From Piezodorus guildinii (lineage: Eukaryota > Arthropoda > Insecta > Hemiptera > Pentatomidae), in NCBI GenBank assembly GCA_023052935.1, contig CM041298.1:112583977-112647976 (forward strand): a stretch of 64,000 nucleotides of DNA. The letters run 5' to 3'. A program made the translations under genes and the position numbers. Shown in pieces: positions 29,480 through 40,912 of the stretch. Numbering within the stretch: position 1 is the first letter of the stretch; every line of letters begins with the position of its first letter. Under the pieces are notes generated by a model that saw only the letters and a program-made list of their open reading frames with translations, did no database searches and was not told the origin of the DNA.

Positions 29480-29900
29480 TATAACTGTTTTATATAGCTT
29501 TTTATAGATGCTAATGTTTGGTGGAATTACATCAGTTATAACATGTGACTTGAAATTGATTATTAGGTTCAAACCGTTGATAAAAATAATAGCGGTGATT
29601 CAAGACGTACTAAATGAACCAATCAAAAATCATGAAATAAAGAAGCATCAGCTTAATGGCAATATATTACGGGGTCAGGTGCTTCTGCTGTATAAAGAGA
29701 AATATTATATAATAAGTATTTTTTTGAAGGAAATGAAAAGAAATGTTATCTGTTTACAGAGGATATTGTACATTTTGGAAGGAAATGTTTTTAGTCCTTA
29801 CTGGAATGATTTGAAACGTGAATTTAGTACCTTTTGGAATGAAATGCAATATCAAATACGTTTTGGTATATTATTTCCAATAATAAACGTTTGTTAAACG
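29480..29900 (+). other. 129-codon open frame of doubtful status
   Basis: Open from 29508 to 29897. The product is lysine/isoleucine-rich, with repeated F-W-N-E/F-L-K-E-M-K wording and no known domain. It lies between an R1 end and an R4 copy. A GTTTGGTGGAATTACATC phrase at its start recurs at 34048. It most likely belongs to the R4 repeat and is chance-open in AT-rich DNA. Confidence 0.3.
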
Positions 29901-30330
29901 ACCAAAAAAAAAAAAAAAAATCTTAATTAAAAAAATTGAGGGCTTACGTTTTAAGATACGTAGAACCTAAATAACGAATAAAACAAATCCGTTCGTCCGC
30001 GTCCGCAAAATTTCTCCGGAACTACTGGACCAATTTTATTTAAATTCGCCACAAAAATACTAGAGCATGCAACGATGATCCCAACACCTAGGCGTTGATA
30101 TCAGCTGTTTAGTTATAAAATGGCGACCAATTAAAAGTGATTTAATTCAATAACTGAGTTATCTTTGAAGATGAAGAAAACATTTATTAGTGTATTTTAA
30201 CAAAAACCTGTGAATGATTATAAAAAGAGAAAAAAAAAATTAAAATTTTAGAATAAAATGGAAACTAATTCTTATTCGGGGACCGATCCCTTAAGAATAA
30301 CAATTTGTACTGTTGAAATATATAACATGT
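29885..30330 (+). repeat. R4 repeat copy
   Basis: Contains TCCGTTCGTCCGCGTCCGCA, GGAACTACTGGACCAATTTT and ATGCAACGATGATCCCAACA. The inverse of this order appears at 34290-34520. The AACTACTGGACC wording also occurs in Helitron 5' regions, so a rolling-circle origin is possible but unproven. Confidence 0.6.
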
Positions 30331-30521
30331 CTGACCAGCAGACAGAAGGAACCTAATTAATTATTATTTACGATTATGGGTAAATATATGTGTATATATC
30401 ACACACGCATATACACATATATATACAAAAAAATATTTACAGATGAATACGCTCATAACTCAATTATTTTTAAGATAGAGAATAAGCTGTATAAATTTTC
30501 AGAATCAGTAAATTGTGATAA

Positions 30522-31540
30522 TTTTTTTTTTTTTTTTTTTTTTTTTTTATTGATATCTACAACTGTATTTAAAAAAAAATACATCAAGTAAATGTGATGG
30601 TTATATAGAAAATGGTCATGAAATACATGTAGAGCCACTACCCAGTGGCAGCACTCTAAAAGTATTCTAAACTAGAAGGTCTCGTGGCCATCTTATTTTC
30701 AGACGCCTCGGAGGATTATCAGGGATCGACGAGGAAGCAAGGATTGAAACTAAAGGATTGTAGTGGGAATGGAGTTTGTCATGGAAGGAACGGTACCTGG
30801 TTCGGGCTAAGTCAGCGACATATGGAATATTAAGGTCTTTATGGATGAGTTTGTTTGTGACGAAATAAGGAGCATTGAGGATTTTACGAAGGATTTTGGA
30901 TTGTAAGGATTGGATACGAGATGAGTTCGATGGTTTAGTAGAGCCCCATAGCTCTACTCCGTAAGTCCATATCGGTCTGATAATGGTCATATAACTAAGT
31001 CTTTTATAATTAAGAGGAAGGTTGGAGCGTTTGTCCAGTAAGTGTTGAAGTAGTCGAAAACGTCGGGCAGTTTCTTGTCGTTTCAGTCTTGTATGGGGAT
31101 TCCAAGTTAAGCGTTTATCAAGGTGGAGTCCTAGGTATCGAATTTGTTCAACAGGGGCTAGCGGAGTGTCATTAATGGATAGTGTAGGGCAGGATGTCAT
31201 TGGTTTACGACGAAGGGTAAAGGTTATCTGGTGGGACTTGTTAGAATTAATTTTAATCCTCCATTTCTGGCACCATACTTCAAGGTCTCGGATGTGGGAT
31301 TGAAGAGTGTGGGAGGCTGTAACAGGATCATTATCTACTGATAGCACACACGTGTCATCAGCATAGGTAGAAAGGAAAGTGTTTGGATGGGTTGGGATAT
31401 CAGCTGTATAGACTGTATAAAGAACGGGCCCCAGGATGCTGCCTTGAGGAACACCAGCAGATTGAGAAAAAATGGAGGAATAGGAACTATTGTGATTTAT
31501 TTTGAAAGATCTATCAGCGAGGTAGGACTGGATAATAAAA
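30522..31540 (-). mobile_element. jockey-type LINE, most complete RT copy in the window
   Basis: The T-run at 30523-30549 is the reversed A-tail. A ~120-bp 3' UTR follows, containing the reverse of GAGTGCTGCCACTGGGTAGT, and then an uninterrupted coding stretch to about 31540, where 5' truncation occurs. Confidence 0.9.
30667..31536 (-). pseudogene. jockey ORF2 fragment with intact YADD
   Basis: The minus-strand frame is open for ~290 codons with a natural stop at 30667-30669. In order: SYLADRSFKINHNSS, the VPQGSILGPVLYTVYTADIP block (RT motif B), TYADDTCVLS (motif C, 31354-31365), LEVWCQKWRIKINSNKSHQI, YLGLHLDKRLTWNPH, IWTYGVELWGSTKPS, IQSLQSKILRKILNAPYFVT and PPRRLKIRWPRDLLV. RT motif A and the endonuclease are missing, so it is not functional despite the clean frame. 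Confidence 0.92.
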
Positions 31541-32260
31541 CAAAAAATAAATCATCTATATATTCCTGCAATATTTAAAAGAATCATTGAAATTGGTTTA
31601 GTTGCAGAGACATGGCGTTTTGAAATTAATAGTAGCGATATTTCATTTCCCTTTGAATTATTTATTGCTTTTCATATTTTTTAATTGCCTATTAACAGCT
31701 ATATAAAGAGTTATATCCTAATATAGTTATTTGGATATAATAAACCGTAGTATAATAATTTGCAGCGTTTTTAGATAAAATCTGATAACGGATTTAGATA
31801 AAGCTATACCATCAGTATACAAATATGTCAAAAATAAATTTCGAAAAAAAATTACTTTTAGTATACATTGCGTATCAAGGTCTCCATTCTTAAAATATGT
31901 ACAAGGCTTAATTCAGTGAGAAGAAGGTCACTCTGATGAGCTGATAAATAACCTAAGTCAGTAAACAGAAAGCTAATCCTCCAGAGGACAATGCTAAGAG
32001 AAGAGGCAGTGGAGAAATAGCAAGGGCTAAGCCTAGGGTTCAGGAGATCCCGCCATCGCTCACTCCTTCTCCCGTGTCAACCCTAATCCTTAAAGCAGTT
32101 TAGCCTAATATCTAGAAATATATCACGGCTGTCTATTCTTTGCTAGATCGTTCCTGCCCTTTATTGGCTCGCTGTTCGGGTTCGAACTTTTCGGAGCTAC
32201 GAAAACAAGTGAAAATCGAGGAACAATGTTTCGAACAATCAAACCGAATATCGAAATAAA
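31541..32260. repeat. R4 fragment (31575-31720) and unclassified DNA
   Basis: The left part shares 'GCGTTTTGAAATTA' and 'TTTAATTGCCTATTAACAGC' with 33500-33640, in inverse. 31960-32230 is GC-richer without matches. Confidence 0.45.
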
Positions 32261-32266
32261 TAGGGA

Positions 32267-32540
32267 TCAGCTGTAGTAGGGTGGCTGGCATAACAGCCTT
32301 CTATGCAAAAGGCCACGGGCTCCAGCCCTTAGGTGGTCTTTGGATTTTTTGATGGGAGTAAAAAGTCCTTAGTTATGAAGTCCTTCGAAACGGACGTTAG
32401 CAGGTCCCGAGCCTGTGCGATGTCAGGTACTCGTTAAAGATCCCTATCCTAATTAAACTTGGATAGGCAAAATTGCAAAGGCATCGTCCGATTAGCCACA
32501 GTAGACGCAAAGTAACATTAAATGAACAAAGAAACAAACT
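32267..32540 (+). mobile_element. tRNA-derived SINE S1, diverged
   Basis: Head GTAGTAGGGTGGCTGGCATA, body and tail are recognisable, with several substitutions in the B-box region. No clear target duplication. Confidence 0.82.
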
Positions 32541-32639
32541 ATGTAACCGTATAACTCTTTACTTTACAATAAAGCTTTTAATTTTTTTTCTAAATGATCT
32601 AAAAGTAGAAATAATTATTAACAGTATTACTTTACAATA

Positions 32640-33055
32640 ACTTTTTCTTTATTTTAGCAACGCATGATTTAAAACGTAATATTTTTTTCTAAAATCTTGA
32701 CTACTGAATGTTAAAATACTTATAGCCTGTACGATCATTATGAATCACCATAACCTCTTTATCCACAAAATCACAAATAGCATTTGTGCATATGCGCTTA
32801 TAACATCTTTCGATTAAATTGCCCGAACTTTTTTATTGCATATTATCTTTTCTTAAATCTAGCGATTTCCAACGGCTTATTATACGTCTATGTTACTACT
32901 TATATTTCCGAAATAATTTTTTTTGGCTTGGCCACAGTAAATTTATTTTTCGTTTTTAAAGAAAAGCTAAATTGCAATGTATTTTACTTATACACCTTCA
33001 GTAAACAATTCCGTAAATGATGGTGAAAACCGTATAACTAAAATATTACTATAAC
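32640..33055 (+). repeat. R3 repeat copy
   Basis: Same order as 10600-10860: TTTCCAACGG, 'TATTATACGTCTATG', 'AAATTGCAATGTATTTTACT', CACCTTCAGTAAACAATTCC. It is interrupted or bordered by the SINE at 33074. Confidence 0.55.
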
Positions 33056-33073
33056 TGATAACAATATAACCGT

Positions 33074-33352
33074 GGGATCACCTGAGCAGGGTGGCTAGCA
33101 TAACAGCCTTCTATGCCAAAGGTCATGGGTTCAAACCCGTAGGTGGTCATAGGCTTTTTTAATGGGAGTAGGAATTCCTTAGTTATGGCGTCCTTCGGAG
33201 GGGGTGTTAAAAGGTGGTTCCGAGCCTGTGCGATGTCAGGTTCCCGTTAAAGATCCCTATCCTAATTAAACCTGGATAGGTAAAATTTAAGACTCCCTCT
33301 GTTGGATCGTCTGATTAGCCACCGTAGCATAAAAGTGACGTTAAATAAATAA
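33074..33352 (+). mobile_element. tRNA-derived SINE S1
   Basis: GGTTCAAACCCG B-box, full body and TAAATAAATAAACAAACA tail. A one-mismatch AACAATATAA/AACGATATAA pair may be its target duplication. Confidence 0.86.
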
Positions 33353-33479
33353 ACAAACATAAAACAACGATATAAATAATGCCTTTTTTCCTTATTAATA
33401 AATAAATACTAAAAACTTTAGTGTTAAAATAAAAACGATGCAAATTATTACACAATATTTTATAATTTCCGAATAACAA

Positions 33480-34560
33480 GATTAACGGATAACTTTTCAT
33501 ATAGCTGTTAATAGGCGATTAGTTAAAATGAAAAACAATATATAATACAAAGGAAAATGGTATATCACCGTTGTCAATTTCAAAACGCCATGCCTCAACT
33601 AGTTCTGAAACAATTTCAATTTTATAGAGACATTTAATTCTCCGTGATTTTGGTAATTATTTAATAATTAGGAGAAACGGATTTTTTTTCGTTATTCAGT
33701 TTCTACGAATTTTAAAATCCCTTAAATCTTGAGGGATGGAAGGAGAATTTTTTATTTTTATTTTTTGGTCTATCACAAAGGTTCATCGTTGAAAAAAATA
33801 AACCAAAAGCATTTATACTAGACTGCGTTATTATTACCTTTCCTTTTCTTTTGATTTTCTTTCAAATAATTCAAATAAAATTTCTTGATTCCAGAACATT
33901 TTAATTTTTTTCTCTTTTATCAATAATAACCGGATTATCAGTGAATGACATATCTCATATGTTGTGGCTTGACCAAATAAAGATTTTTTTTTTCTCTTTA
34001 TTCATCACGGTGTATTGATCCCGAAAATCTTCAATAGTAACCGAGGTTTGGTGGAATTACATCCCAATTTGTGCTGTGAATATAGATCAACTTTTTTTTT
34101 TTTTTTTTCCCCATTACTGATTCTAAAACTCTCTACACATTTCTTCTATTTTCTAAAATAACTGAGTTATAGGCGTATTTATGAGTAACATTTAAATTTT
34201 ATTCTTTTTCTTTTTTTTCTCTTTTTTATATTTCGCGACTTTTTTGTTAAAAAACACTAATATTTTTTTTACTCTATCTTAAAAAATAAATGAGTCATTG
34301 AATTAAACCACTTTTAATTAGTCATTATTTTAAAAATAACTTGCTGATATCAACGTCTAGGTGTTGAGATCATCGTTGCATGCCTTAGTATTTTTGTGAC
34401 GAATTAAAAAAAAATAAAAGGTTAAGAGAAATGCCGCGGACAAACGGATTTTTTTCATCACATTTTGAGGATTTTTTTTTTTTTTTTTGGTCGTGGACAA
34501 AGGTTTATTGTTGCTTATTATTCCAAGAAAATGAAAGAAGAATCGTTGAAATTGGTTAAG
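33480..34560 (-). repeat. R4 repeat, long copy, inverted
   Basis: Contains the inverse of the 29885-30200 copy (GATATCAACGTCTAGGTGTT, ATCATCGTTGCATGCC, GGACAAACGGATTTTTTTC). T-rich internal tracts are present. No open frame. Confidence 0.55.
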
Positions 34561-34619
34561 AACTAGCAGATATTTAGCGTTTTGAAAATTACCAGTGGCG
34601 ATATACCATTAGCTTTTAA

Positions 34620-34690
34620 TATTAGTTAGTATCGTCCGACTAACCATAATAGCATAAAGAGACTTCAAATGAATAAACGAACACTTTTGT
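34620..34690 (+). mobile_element. SINE S1 3' fragment
   Basis: GTATCGTCCGACTAACCATA then ATAGCATAAAGAGACTTC and AAATGAATAAACGAAC match the end of S1. Confidence 0.65.
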
Positions 34691-35150
34691 GTAATCAGTA
34701 GATAACAAACCAACTATTGCCTCCTTTTCGATCCCATATCAAAGACCAGATTATGGTGTCAGAATTGGTTAATAAAAGTTAATACCATTAAATCCTATTA
34801 AATTGCCTTTTAAACTTTGTCCTAAACCTAAGAAATCCTACCTCTAACTCTGTTATTTTCGAAGATAGAAAAAAAAAATTCTATAGTGTTTTAGAATCAG
34901 TAATATATATATATAAATAATTAATAATTTTTCCTTATTCGTAAATAAATACCACAATTTTGCATTAAGTGCTATTTCGTAGAAAATTAAATTTCCTACA
35001 AAACGATAAAAGAATCATTAAAATTGGTTCAGAACTAGCAGAGATATACCGTTTTGAAATTAGCACTTGTGAAGTTCTATTTTCCTCATAATTCCTTGTA
35101 ATAATTTTCTAGATTTTTTTTTCTTTTAAATTATGCTATAAATAAGAATT
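34691..35150. repeat. R4-related AT-rich DNA
   Basis: 'GGTTCAGAACTAGCAGAGAT' with 'CCGTTTTGAAATTAGCAC' matches R4 segments at 31590 and 34555. The rest is unclassified. Confidence 0.45.
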
Positions 35151-35420
35151 GCTGAAACCGCTACTATGAAGGATACGTGTGTTCTCCCCCCTCGGAGGAC
35201 CAGCATAAACCCGGTACCGCTGACAGATGACCATCGCTGACTGATCCCGGCTGATCCATCAGTGTCTTCGAGTCCTGTTCCTCTAATTATCGCCGGCAGG
35301 CTAAGCTCAATTATCCTCCGGTGGAGGGCAGTGTACCTTCTGGCCTTCCAGATCTTGCTGGGGAGAGGATCCTGGGTCTGAATTTCGGATAGATCTGCTC
35401 AGCCAATCAACTTTTATTAG
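35151..35420. other. GC-rich block, class unknown
   Basis: Much less AT-rich than its surroundings, with short frames on the minus strand only (e.g. around 35350-35420). Probably an old retroelement piece. Confidence 0.4.
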
Positions 35421-35585
35421 ATGAGGAAGATGGTTGGGGTGCGGTCATAAAAAAAAACAAACAAAAAAAAAACACACATTAACAAGTAATATTTATTTTA
35501 ATTGTGTGCCGCCGTTTCGGCATACATTGTGGGACTTCATCTGGACTAAGAGAAACAAGATAACAATCAATGCAATTAGAAACGT
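35421..35585 (-). mobile_element. possible Penelope-type terminal fragment
   Basis: The minus strand carries 'CCAGATGAAGTCCCACAATG' followed by CCGAAACGGCGGC, arranged like the hammerhead-like ends at 7741 and 12966 but with a broken first box. No inverted partner found. Confidence 0.35.
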
Positions 35586-36247
35586 CTGGTGCGCGCAGCA
35601 CATTACTTTCACATACCTCCATTAGTTAAAACAATCCGAGGATTTTTAAAGAAACTTATAAACAAAAACAAATTGTTTGTTTTATCGGCTTTTCATCACT
35701 CTCCGGTAACTTTAACAATATTATGTATAAGATAATATTTTTTCTAAAATCTTTAGCATTCCAACGGTATATTATACATGTATGTTACTGTTCTTAAGTT
35801 CAAAAAGAAAAACTTTGCATTAAAAAAATATTTTTGCTGTCTTCTCGTTTAGTTGGACATCGAATTCGTTCAAATTATATATTTACCTGTTTTTATTAAT
35901 GCTAATCAGACAATATGGTTAATTTTTTTCGAATCTACAAAATTAAAGGTACTTTAGAGGAAGGAATTTTGAAATATCGCCATTTAAGCCCTGTCAGACT
36001 TTTTTAATCAAAATGAAACCTATATGATATTAAAGCCCATCAAATTTTAAATTGATATAGGGAGTTTAATCGAAATAGTAAGAGTCGTTTTTGAGAAAAT
36101 AGTAAAAAGTGCAAAATGCATGTTTTAAAGTGGCTCTTCTGGTTAGCTGATTTTAATGAAAAAGGTTTTGTAACATCTCGGGCGTTTACTTGTCTTAAAT
36201 GTGCAATTTCATTTTCATAGGACTTTTCGTTGACGAGCGGGAGGTAC

Positions 36248-36278
<31 letters not shown>

Positions 36279-36403
36279 ATCTTTTTGCGGGACTTGGTCA
36301 TTTGGACTAGGCGAGACCCTAAAAAGTGTCTCTAAAAATTAAAAATTTTTACGATCGTAATACTTTCCCTTACTATATATTTCATATATAGGTAAGTGAA
36401 AGT
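35586..36403 (+). repeat. R1 repeat with both ends
   Basis: CTGGTGCGCGCAGCACATTA at left. At right is a full palindromic terminus (TACTTTCCCTTACTATATAT through TATAGGTAAGTGAAAGTA). An ACAC run at 36247-36274. A good second reference copy. Confidence 0.84.
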
Positions 36404-36890
36404 AAAATTAATAAAAAGTTAGGTACAATAATTTGATGTCAATAATACAACATACAAACGATTGAAAAAACAAATAATTAAATAGATTCTAATTTAAATT
36501 ATTTATTTATTTATTTTTTTTAATTTCTTATTGAATTATAGTTTTATTGAACATACACTTTGTCAGCTCTAATTACACTCTAATACACTCATCATTACTA
36601 ATTACCTAAACATCTTCTAATTCGTACTTCGTCACTATTAGGTACATCGTTTTCCTTACGGCCATACTTATTATCTTTTAAAAGGTCCGGATAACCTAAA
36701 ATATTTTATTCACTTTAAGAAATGCTAAGTACTTTTGTTGGGTTTAAATCCGCACATTAGGGCATAATAATGTGTTATTCTAGCTAGCTATTATACCACA
36801 GATGAGCACATATTATATTCATCATAATGACTTTATACAAATTAATTTTTTTTTTTTTTTGGGGGGTGGGGAGATTTATTATTTTCAATA
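36404..36890. other. AT-rich spacer, possible tRNA-like SINE head (minus) near 36740-36810
   Basis: A TGGTATAATAGCTAGC / GGATTTAAACCC pair on the minus strand resembles A and B boxes, but no copy or tail supports it. Confidence 0.3.
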
Positions 36891-37054
36891 AGAAACCTTT
36901 GTAATCGACCAAAAACACAAAATAAAATCACTTCCCTTCAAAATTTGAGGACTTACGTTTCAAGATAAGTAGAATCCGAATAACGAATAAAAAAAAAAAA
37001 AAAATAATAAAATAAAATAAAAAAATATTTGTGTCCTCTGTTTAAACTTTAAAA
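36891..37054 (-). repeat. R4 end fragment
   Basis: GAGGACTTACGTTTCAAGAT and CCGAATAACGAATAAA match 29938-29985. Confidence 0.5.
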
Positions 37055-37099
37055 CGCCACTCCCTATTACTTTAAAGTTTAAAGTAATAGGGAGTGGCG
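37055..37099. repeat. 45-bp perfect palindrome at the 5' end of a SINE
   Basis: 22-bp arms (37055-37076 and 37078-37099) around a single G. The right arm is the left target duplication plus the first ten bases of SINE S2, and the left arm is their inverse. Confidence 0.93.
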
Positions 37100-37397
37100 T
37101 GGTCTACAGTTCTCTGGGTCCTGGGTTCGAATCCCGGCTCTGGCAGAATATTATTTATTCTGTTAATTCAGTCGTGGGGCGACCCTAGGATATGGAGATT
37201 CTCCCGGGGCAGACCCAGCCTCTATAAAGTGGGTACCCAAATTAATTGGAGAAAAACCTGGCGGCTGAGCGCGATTAAGACCTAATCACCTCATTGCACT
37301 GCCGTTGGCCTAGAAACAGTACGAATCCTCTATATGTACTGAGTCCAAGACCCTTCATGGGTTGTAGTAGTACAGATTTTTTTTTGTTTTTTTTAGG
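37090..37397 (+). mobile_element. tRNA-derived SINE, second family (S2), 12-bp target duplication
   Basis: A 308-bp element with head GGGAGTGGCGTGGTCTACAG and a perfect B box GGGTTCGAATCCC. The body includes CTCCCGGGGCAGACCCAGCC and a TAGTAGTACAGATT end with T-runs. TTTAAAGTAATA is duplicated exactly at 37078-37089 and 37398-37409. It is unrelated to S1 apart from the pol III boxes. The cloverleaf is not complete, so it is not a tRNA gene. Confidence 0.88.
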
Positions 37398-37439
37398 TTT
37401 AAAGTAATAAACCAAAAAAAAAAAAAAAAATTATTGAAG

Positions 37440-37760
37440 AATTACTATTCTTGTACGAAAAATATACGTTTGCTCTTCTCTTCTTTAGTTAATTATCAAA
37501 TTCGTTCAACTTGTATACTTAACCGTTTTTCTCAATGCTAATAAGATCATATGTATTATTTTATCTAATGTACAAAATTGAGGGTACTTTAAAGGAAGAA
37601 ATCTTAAACTATTGCCATTTAAGCAGTGTCAGGCTATTTAAATTAGAAAGAAACCTACATGATATTAAAGCTGGTCAAATTTTAAAATTGATATAGCGAG
37701 TTGAATTAAAATCGTTAGGACTGTAATTTAGGAAATTAGAAAAAAATGCAAACATCATTT
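37440..37760 (+). repeat. R1 interior fragment
   Basis: Follows the R1 order from 'TTCGTTCAACTTGTATA' to 'TATAGCGAGTTGAATTAAAA'. Both ends missing. Confidence 0.65.
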
Positions 37761-38200
37761 TTAACATATGTTTCCAGCATCACGTTTTCTTTCTTCGGAA
37801 ATAACAATGGTAATTTAGATACAATTTCGATTAGGTTAGAATTAATTTATCATTTAAAAAAAATATAGTAAAATAACATTCCTAATTTATGAGTAAACAA
37901 ACTTAACTAGGATAATGTACTTTATATTTATTCACTTGTTTACAAGGCTTTCTTGTAGGCGCCAATAAGAATATATAGACTGATTATTTAAATAAGGCTG
38001 CTTTAAGATGCTATATTTAAACTGAGTTCTTATTGCTTCGATAATAGTTACTTATAAATATAATGTAATCATTTATTTATAAATAACAATTTCCTAAAGT
38101 AACTATTAAAATGGTTACTTTAAGATGACAGCGTTGTATTTACTATTTGTTATTTTTTAGAACCTTCAAGGCTTTAGAAGCATTTTGTTACTGTTAATAA
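37761..38200. other. AT-rich spacer, nothing recognised
   Basis: No repeat or coding match. Confidence 0.5.
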
Positions 38201-38205
38201 AAAAT

Positions 38206-38400
38206 CTGGTGGGCGCAACACACGACTTTCACTTACCTCCATTGTTAAAATCAATTTATAAAATTTTTAAATACACTTGCAGGTAGAAATAAATTGTTAA
38301 AGAATTAATTGCAGTGAATTTCATTAGAAACATGAGTTTAATTTTTAATTTTATTTTGAAAATAAATTTAATGATATATTTATTTTATCTTGTTAAAGAT
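38206..38400 (+). repeat. R1 terminal fragment
   Basis: CTGGTGGGCGCAACACACGA then CTTTCACTTACCTCC, and ~150 bp of interior. Confidence 0.75.
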
Positions 38401-38447
38401 TGTTTAAAACAGAGAAACAAATTTCTTATGCCTTTATATATTGTTTT

Positions 38448-39712
38448 ACATTCACTTATCTATATATAAAATATATAGTACGGGAAAGGATAGCGATCGT
38501 GAAAATTTAGAAATTCCAGTTTTTAACGGAAATACACGTTTTAGGGTCCCCTGAGTCCAAATAACCAAGTCCCGCAAAAATGTCTGTGTGTGTGTCTCCG
38601 TGTGTGGTTACTCCCGGGCAAAATCGAAATTCCTATGAAACTGAAATTTCATATTTAAGACAAATATACGCCCGAGACGTTACAAAAACTTTGTCATCAT
38701 AATCAGCTAACCTGAAGAGGCACTTCATACTATGCATTTTGCACGTTTTTTCGATTTTCCCGAAAACGGTTCCGATGATTTAGATTAAACTCAATGTAAA
38801 ATGTAATGGGCTTTAACATCATGTATGTTTCATTCTGATTAAAATGGTCAGACAGGGCTTAAATTCCGATATTTTAAATTTTCTTCCTCTAATGTACTTT
38901 TAATTTTGTAGATTCTATAAAAATAACCATATTATCATGTTAGCATTGATAAATAACAGCTAAATATGTAAGTTGTGCGAATTTGAAAAACAACCAAAAG
39001 GAAAAAATTGAAAAAATAATTTTTTAACGCAATTATTTGTTTTGAAGATAAGAACAGTAATATAATCATACATGTATGATATACCGTTTGAAAGCTAAAG
39101 ATTTCAGAACAAAAATTATCTTATACACAAGCTTTTAAAAGTTAGTAGAGTTTTTAACGGTTTTGAGAAAACTATATCAATGTAAAATTTAGTGGGCTTT
39201 TACATCATGTAGGATATTTTAATTGAAATAGTCTGACAGGGCTTAAATACCGATATTTAAAATTTTATTCTTCTAAAGTACTTTTAATTTTGTAGTTTCT
39301 ATAAAAATAACCATATTATCTTGTTAGCATTGGTAATTAGCAGCTAAATATAAAAGTTGAGTGAATTTGATTAACAATAATAGGAGGAAACTGAAAAAAT
39401 ATTTTTTTAATGCAACTTTTTATTTTTGACCAAAGAACAATAATATACATGTATAATATACCGTTGGAAAGCTAAAGATTTCAGAAAAAAAATTTATCTA
39501 ATACACAATCATGTAAAAGTTGTTAAAGAGTGATGAAAAGCCGATAAAACTAACTGATTCTTTTAGATAATTATATAATAGATTTTTATATAAAACACGT
39601 GTTTATATAAGAATTCAATTTAAGTAATTCTTTAACGATCTCACTCATTTTTAATCTTTAACTGTATTTAAAAAATCTTTAAAAACGGAGGTAAGTATAT
39701 GTCGTGTATTGC
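38448..39712 (-). repeat. R1 repeat, both ends, interior duplicated
   Basis: Hairpin end at 38448-38490 and CTGGTGC-side end near 39700 (GGTAAGTATATGTCGTGTAT). The segment from 'TTTAGTGGGCTTTTACATCA' to the 'TTGGAAAGCTAAAGATTTCA' landmark occurs twice, which lengthens the copy to ~1.27 kb. Confidence 0.8.
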
Positions 39713-40631
39713 ATTTTTTTTTTTCATTCAACTTTACTTTATCCTACTATTAGCTGTAACCCGCGGCTTTGCTCGCGAATATTTCATTTCGTCTTTATTT
39801 AAATTTGCATAAATGCGTTTATGAGTGGTAACTATAAAACACATATGGTAGAGCTGTTATTTGGTGATGTGGTAACAAAGAAACTACCAATAAAATAAAC
39901 ACTTGCTTTATTTTTTCCTTACTGGTGTGTTTTCTTGGTAGCTGCGCCCTCAACCTAACCACCTAGTTGAAACGGTCAACAACCATTATTCCAGACGTAT
40001 ACATTTTCAAGAAATATAAATTTATACAGTACCAAGTAGCCACATCCAAATTATTCAATAACATCGTTTTATCTTTTAAACATAACCGTTGTACATCATC
40101 ATAACTCTTTTGCAGCTCATAACTCATAGCAAGTCATTCAAAAAGGTACTTATAATTTTTCTGGAAACGTATAGTAATATGTATTTTATTATAAATGGAA
40201 ACTATAATGTGAATGTATATTTTATAAATAAGAACGCATAGAAACAATCAAACACAACTTATATTTGAATTAATAATCACATATGGGAAGGTTACCATGT
40301 TTAACCAGTGTTGCCACAGTTAAACAAATTTTGTTTTACGTTTTAGAAAAATATGTTTTTCAACCATTTAGAATAGTCATAAAAACTATCCTATCATTTA
40401 AGTTGTGTCACAGCTGACAAAAACTAGGGTTGGAACAAACCCTCGCTCTGATGAAATCAGCTGATCTTTTAATTAAAAAGTATTTAAATTAAGGAGGTTA
40501 CAAAACATTGATGGTGTTATTTGGTTATGTATCTTAGTCTTGTTCAGTTTATGATACATGTTTATTATGTTAATTTTGTTTTGATATAAATAGTGAATAT
40601 TGAAACCGTAGGGGTAAGTTTATCTTGATGT

Positions 40632-40634
40632 TTA

Positions 40635-40682
<48 letters not shown>
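40632..40682. repeat. T homopolymer, ~46 bases
   Basis: Long T-run at the 5' border of the jockey tail inside the Helitron. A shorter GTATTTTTTTTTT run follows the A-tail, so it is probably an expanded target duplication. Confidence 0.9.
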
Positions 40683-40685
<3 letters not shown>

Positions 40686-40912
40686 AGTTTCAATCCTGTC
40701 TTCCTCTTCAATTCCGGATAATCCTCCGAGGCGCCTGAAAAGGAAATGGCCCGGGACTTCTAGTTTAAAATATTTTTAGAGTGCTGCACTGGGTAGTGTC
40801 TCTACATGTTTTTCATGACAGTTTTGTATATTACCATCACATTTACTAGATGTATTTTTATTTAATACAGTTGTAATATCAATAAATATGTTTAAAAAAA
40901 AAAAAAAAAAAA
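40683..40912 (+). mobile_element. jockey-type LINE 3' end, inserted in the Helitron
   Basis: Encodes the last ~25 codons (IPDNPPRRLKRKWPGTSSL with a frame slip), the complete 3' UTR and an A-tail. Flanked by AGTATTTTTTTTTT-type sequence on both sides (40629 and 40912). Confidence 0.85.

Noticed and set aside
29508..29897. 129-codon open frame treated as a possible gene
   Set aside because: Low-complexity Ile/Lys-rich product, no domain, sits in R4-related DNA. Listed as doubtful rather than called as CDS.
35421..35585. Full hammerhead at the CCGAAACGG motif
   Set aside because: The first box reads AGATGA without the required CUG, and no helix II can be drawn. Kept only as a weak terminal fragment.
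37094..37285. 63-codon open frame starting near a tRNA-like sequence
   Set aside because: It reads through the head and body of SINE S2. A tRNA gene was also considered, but the acceptor and anticodon arms do not form.
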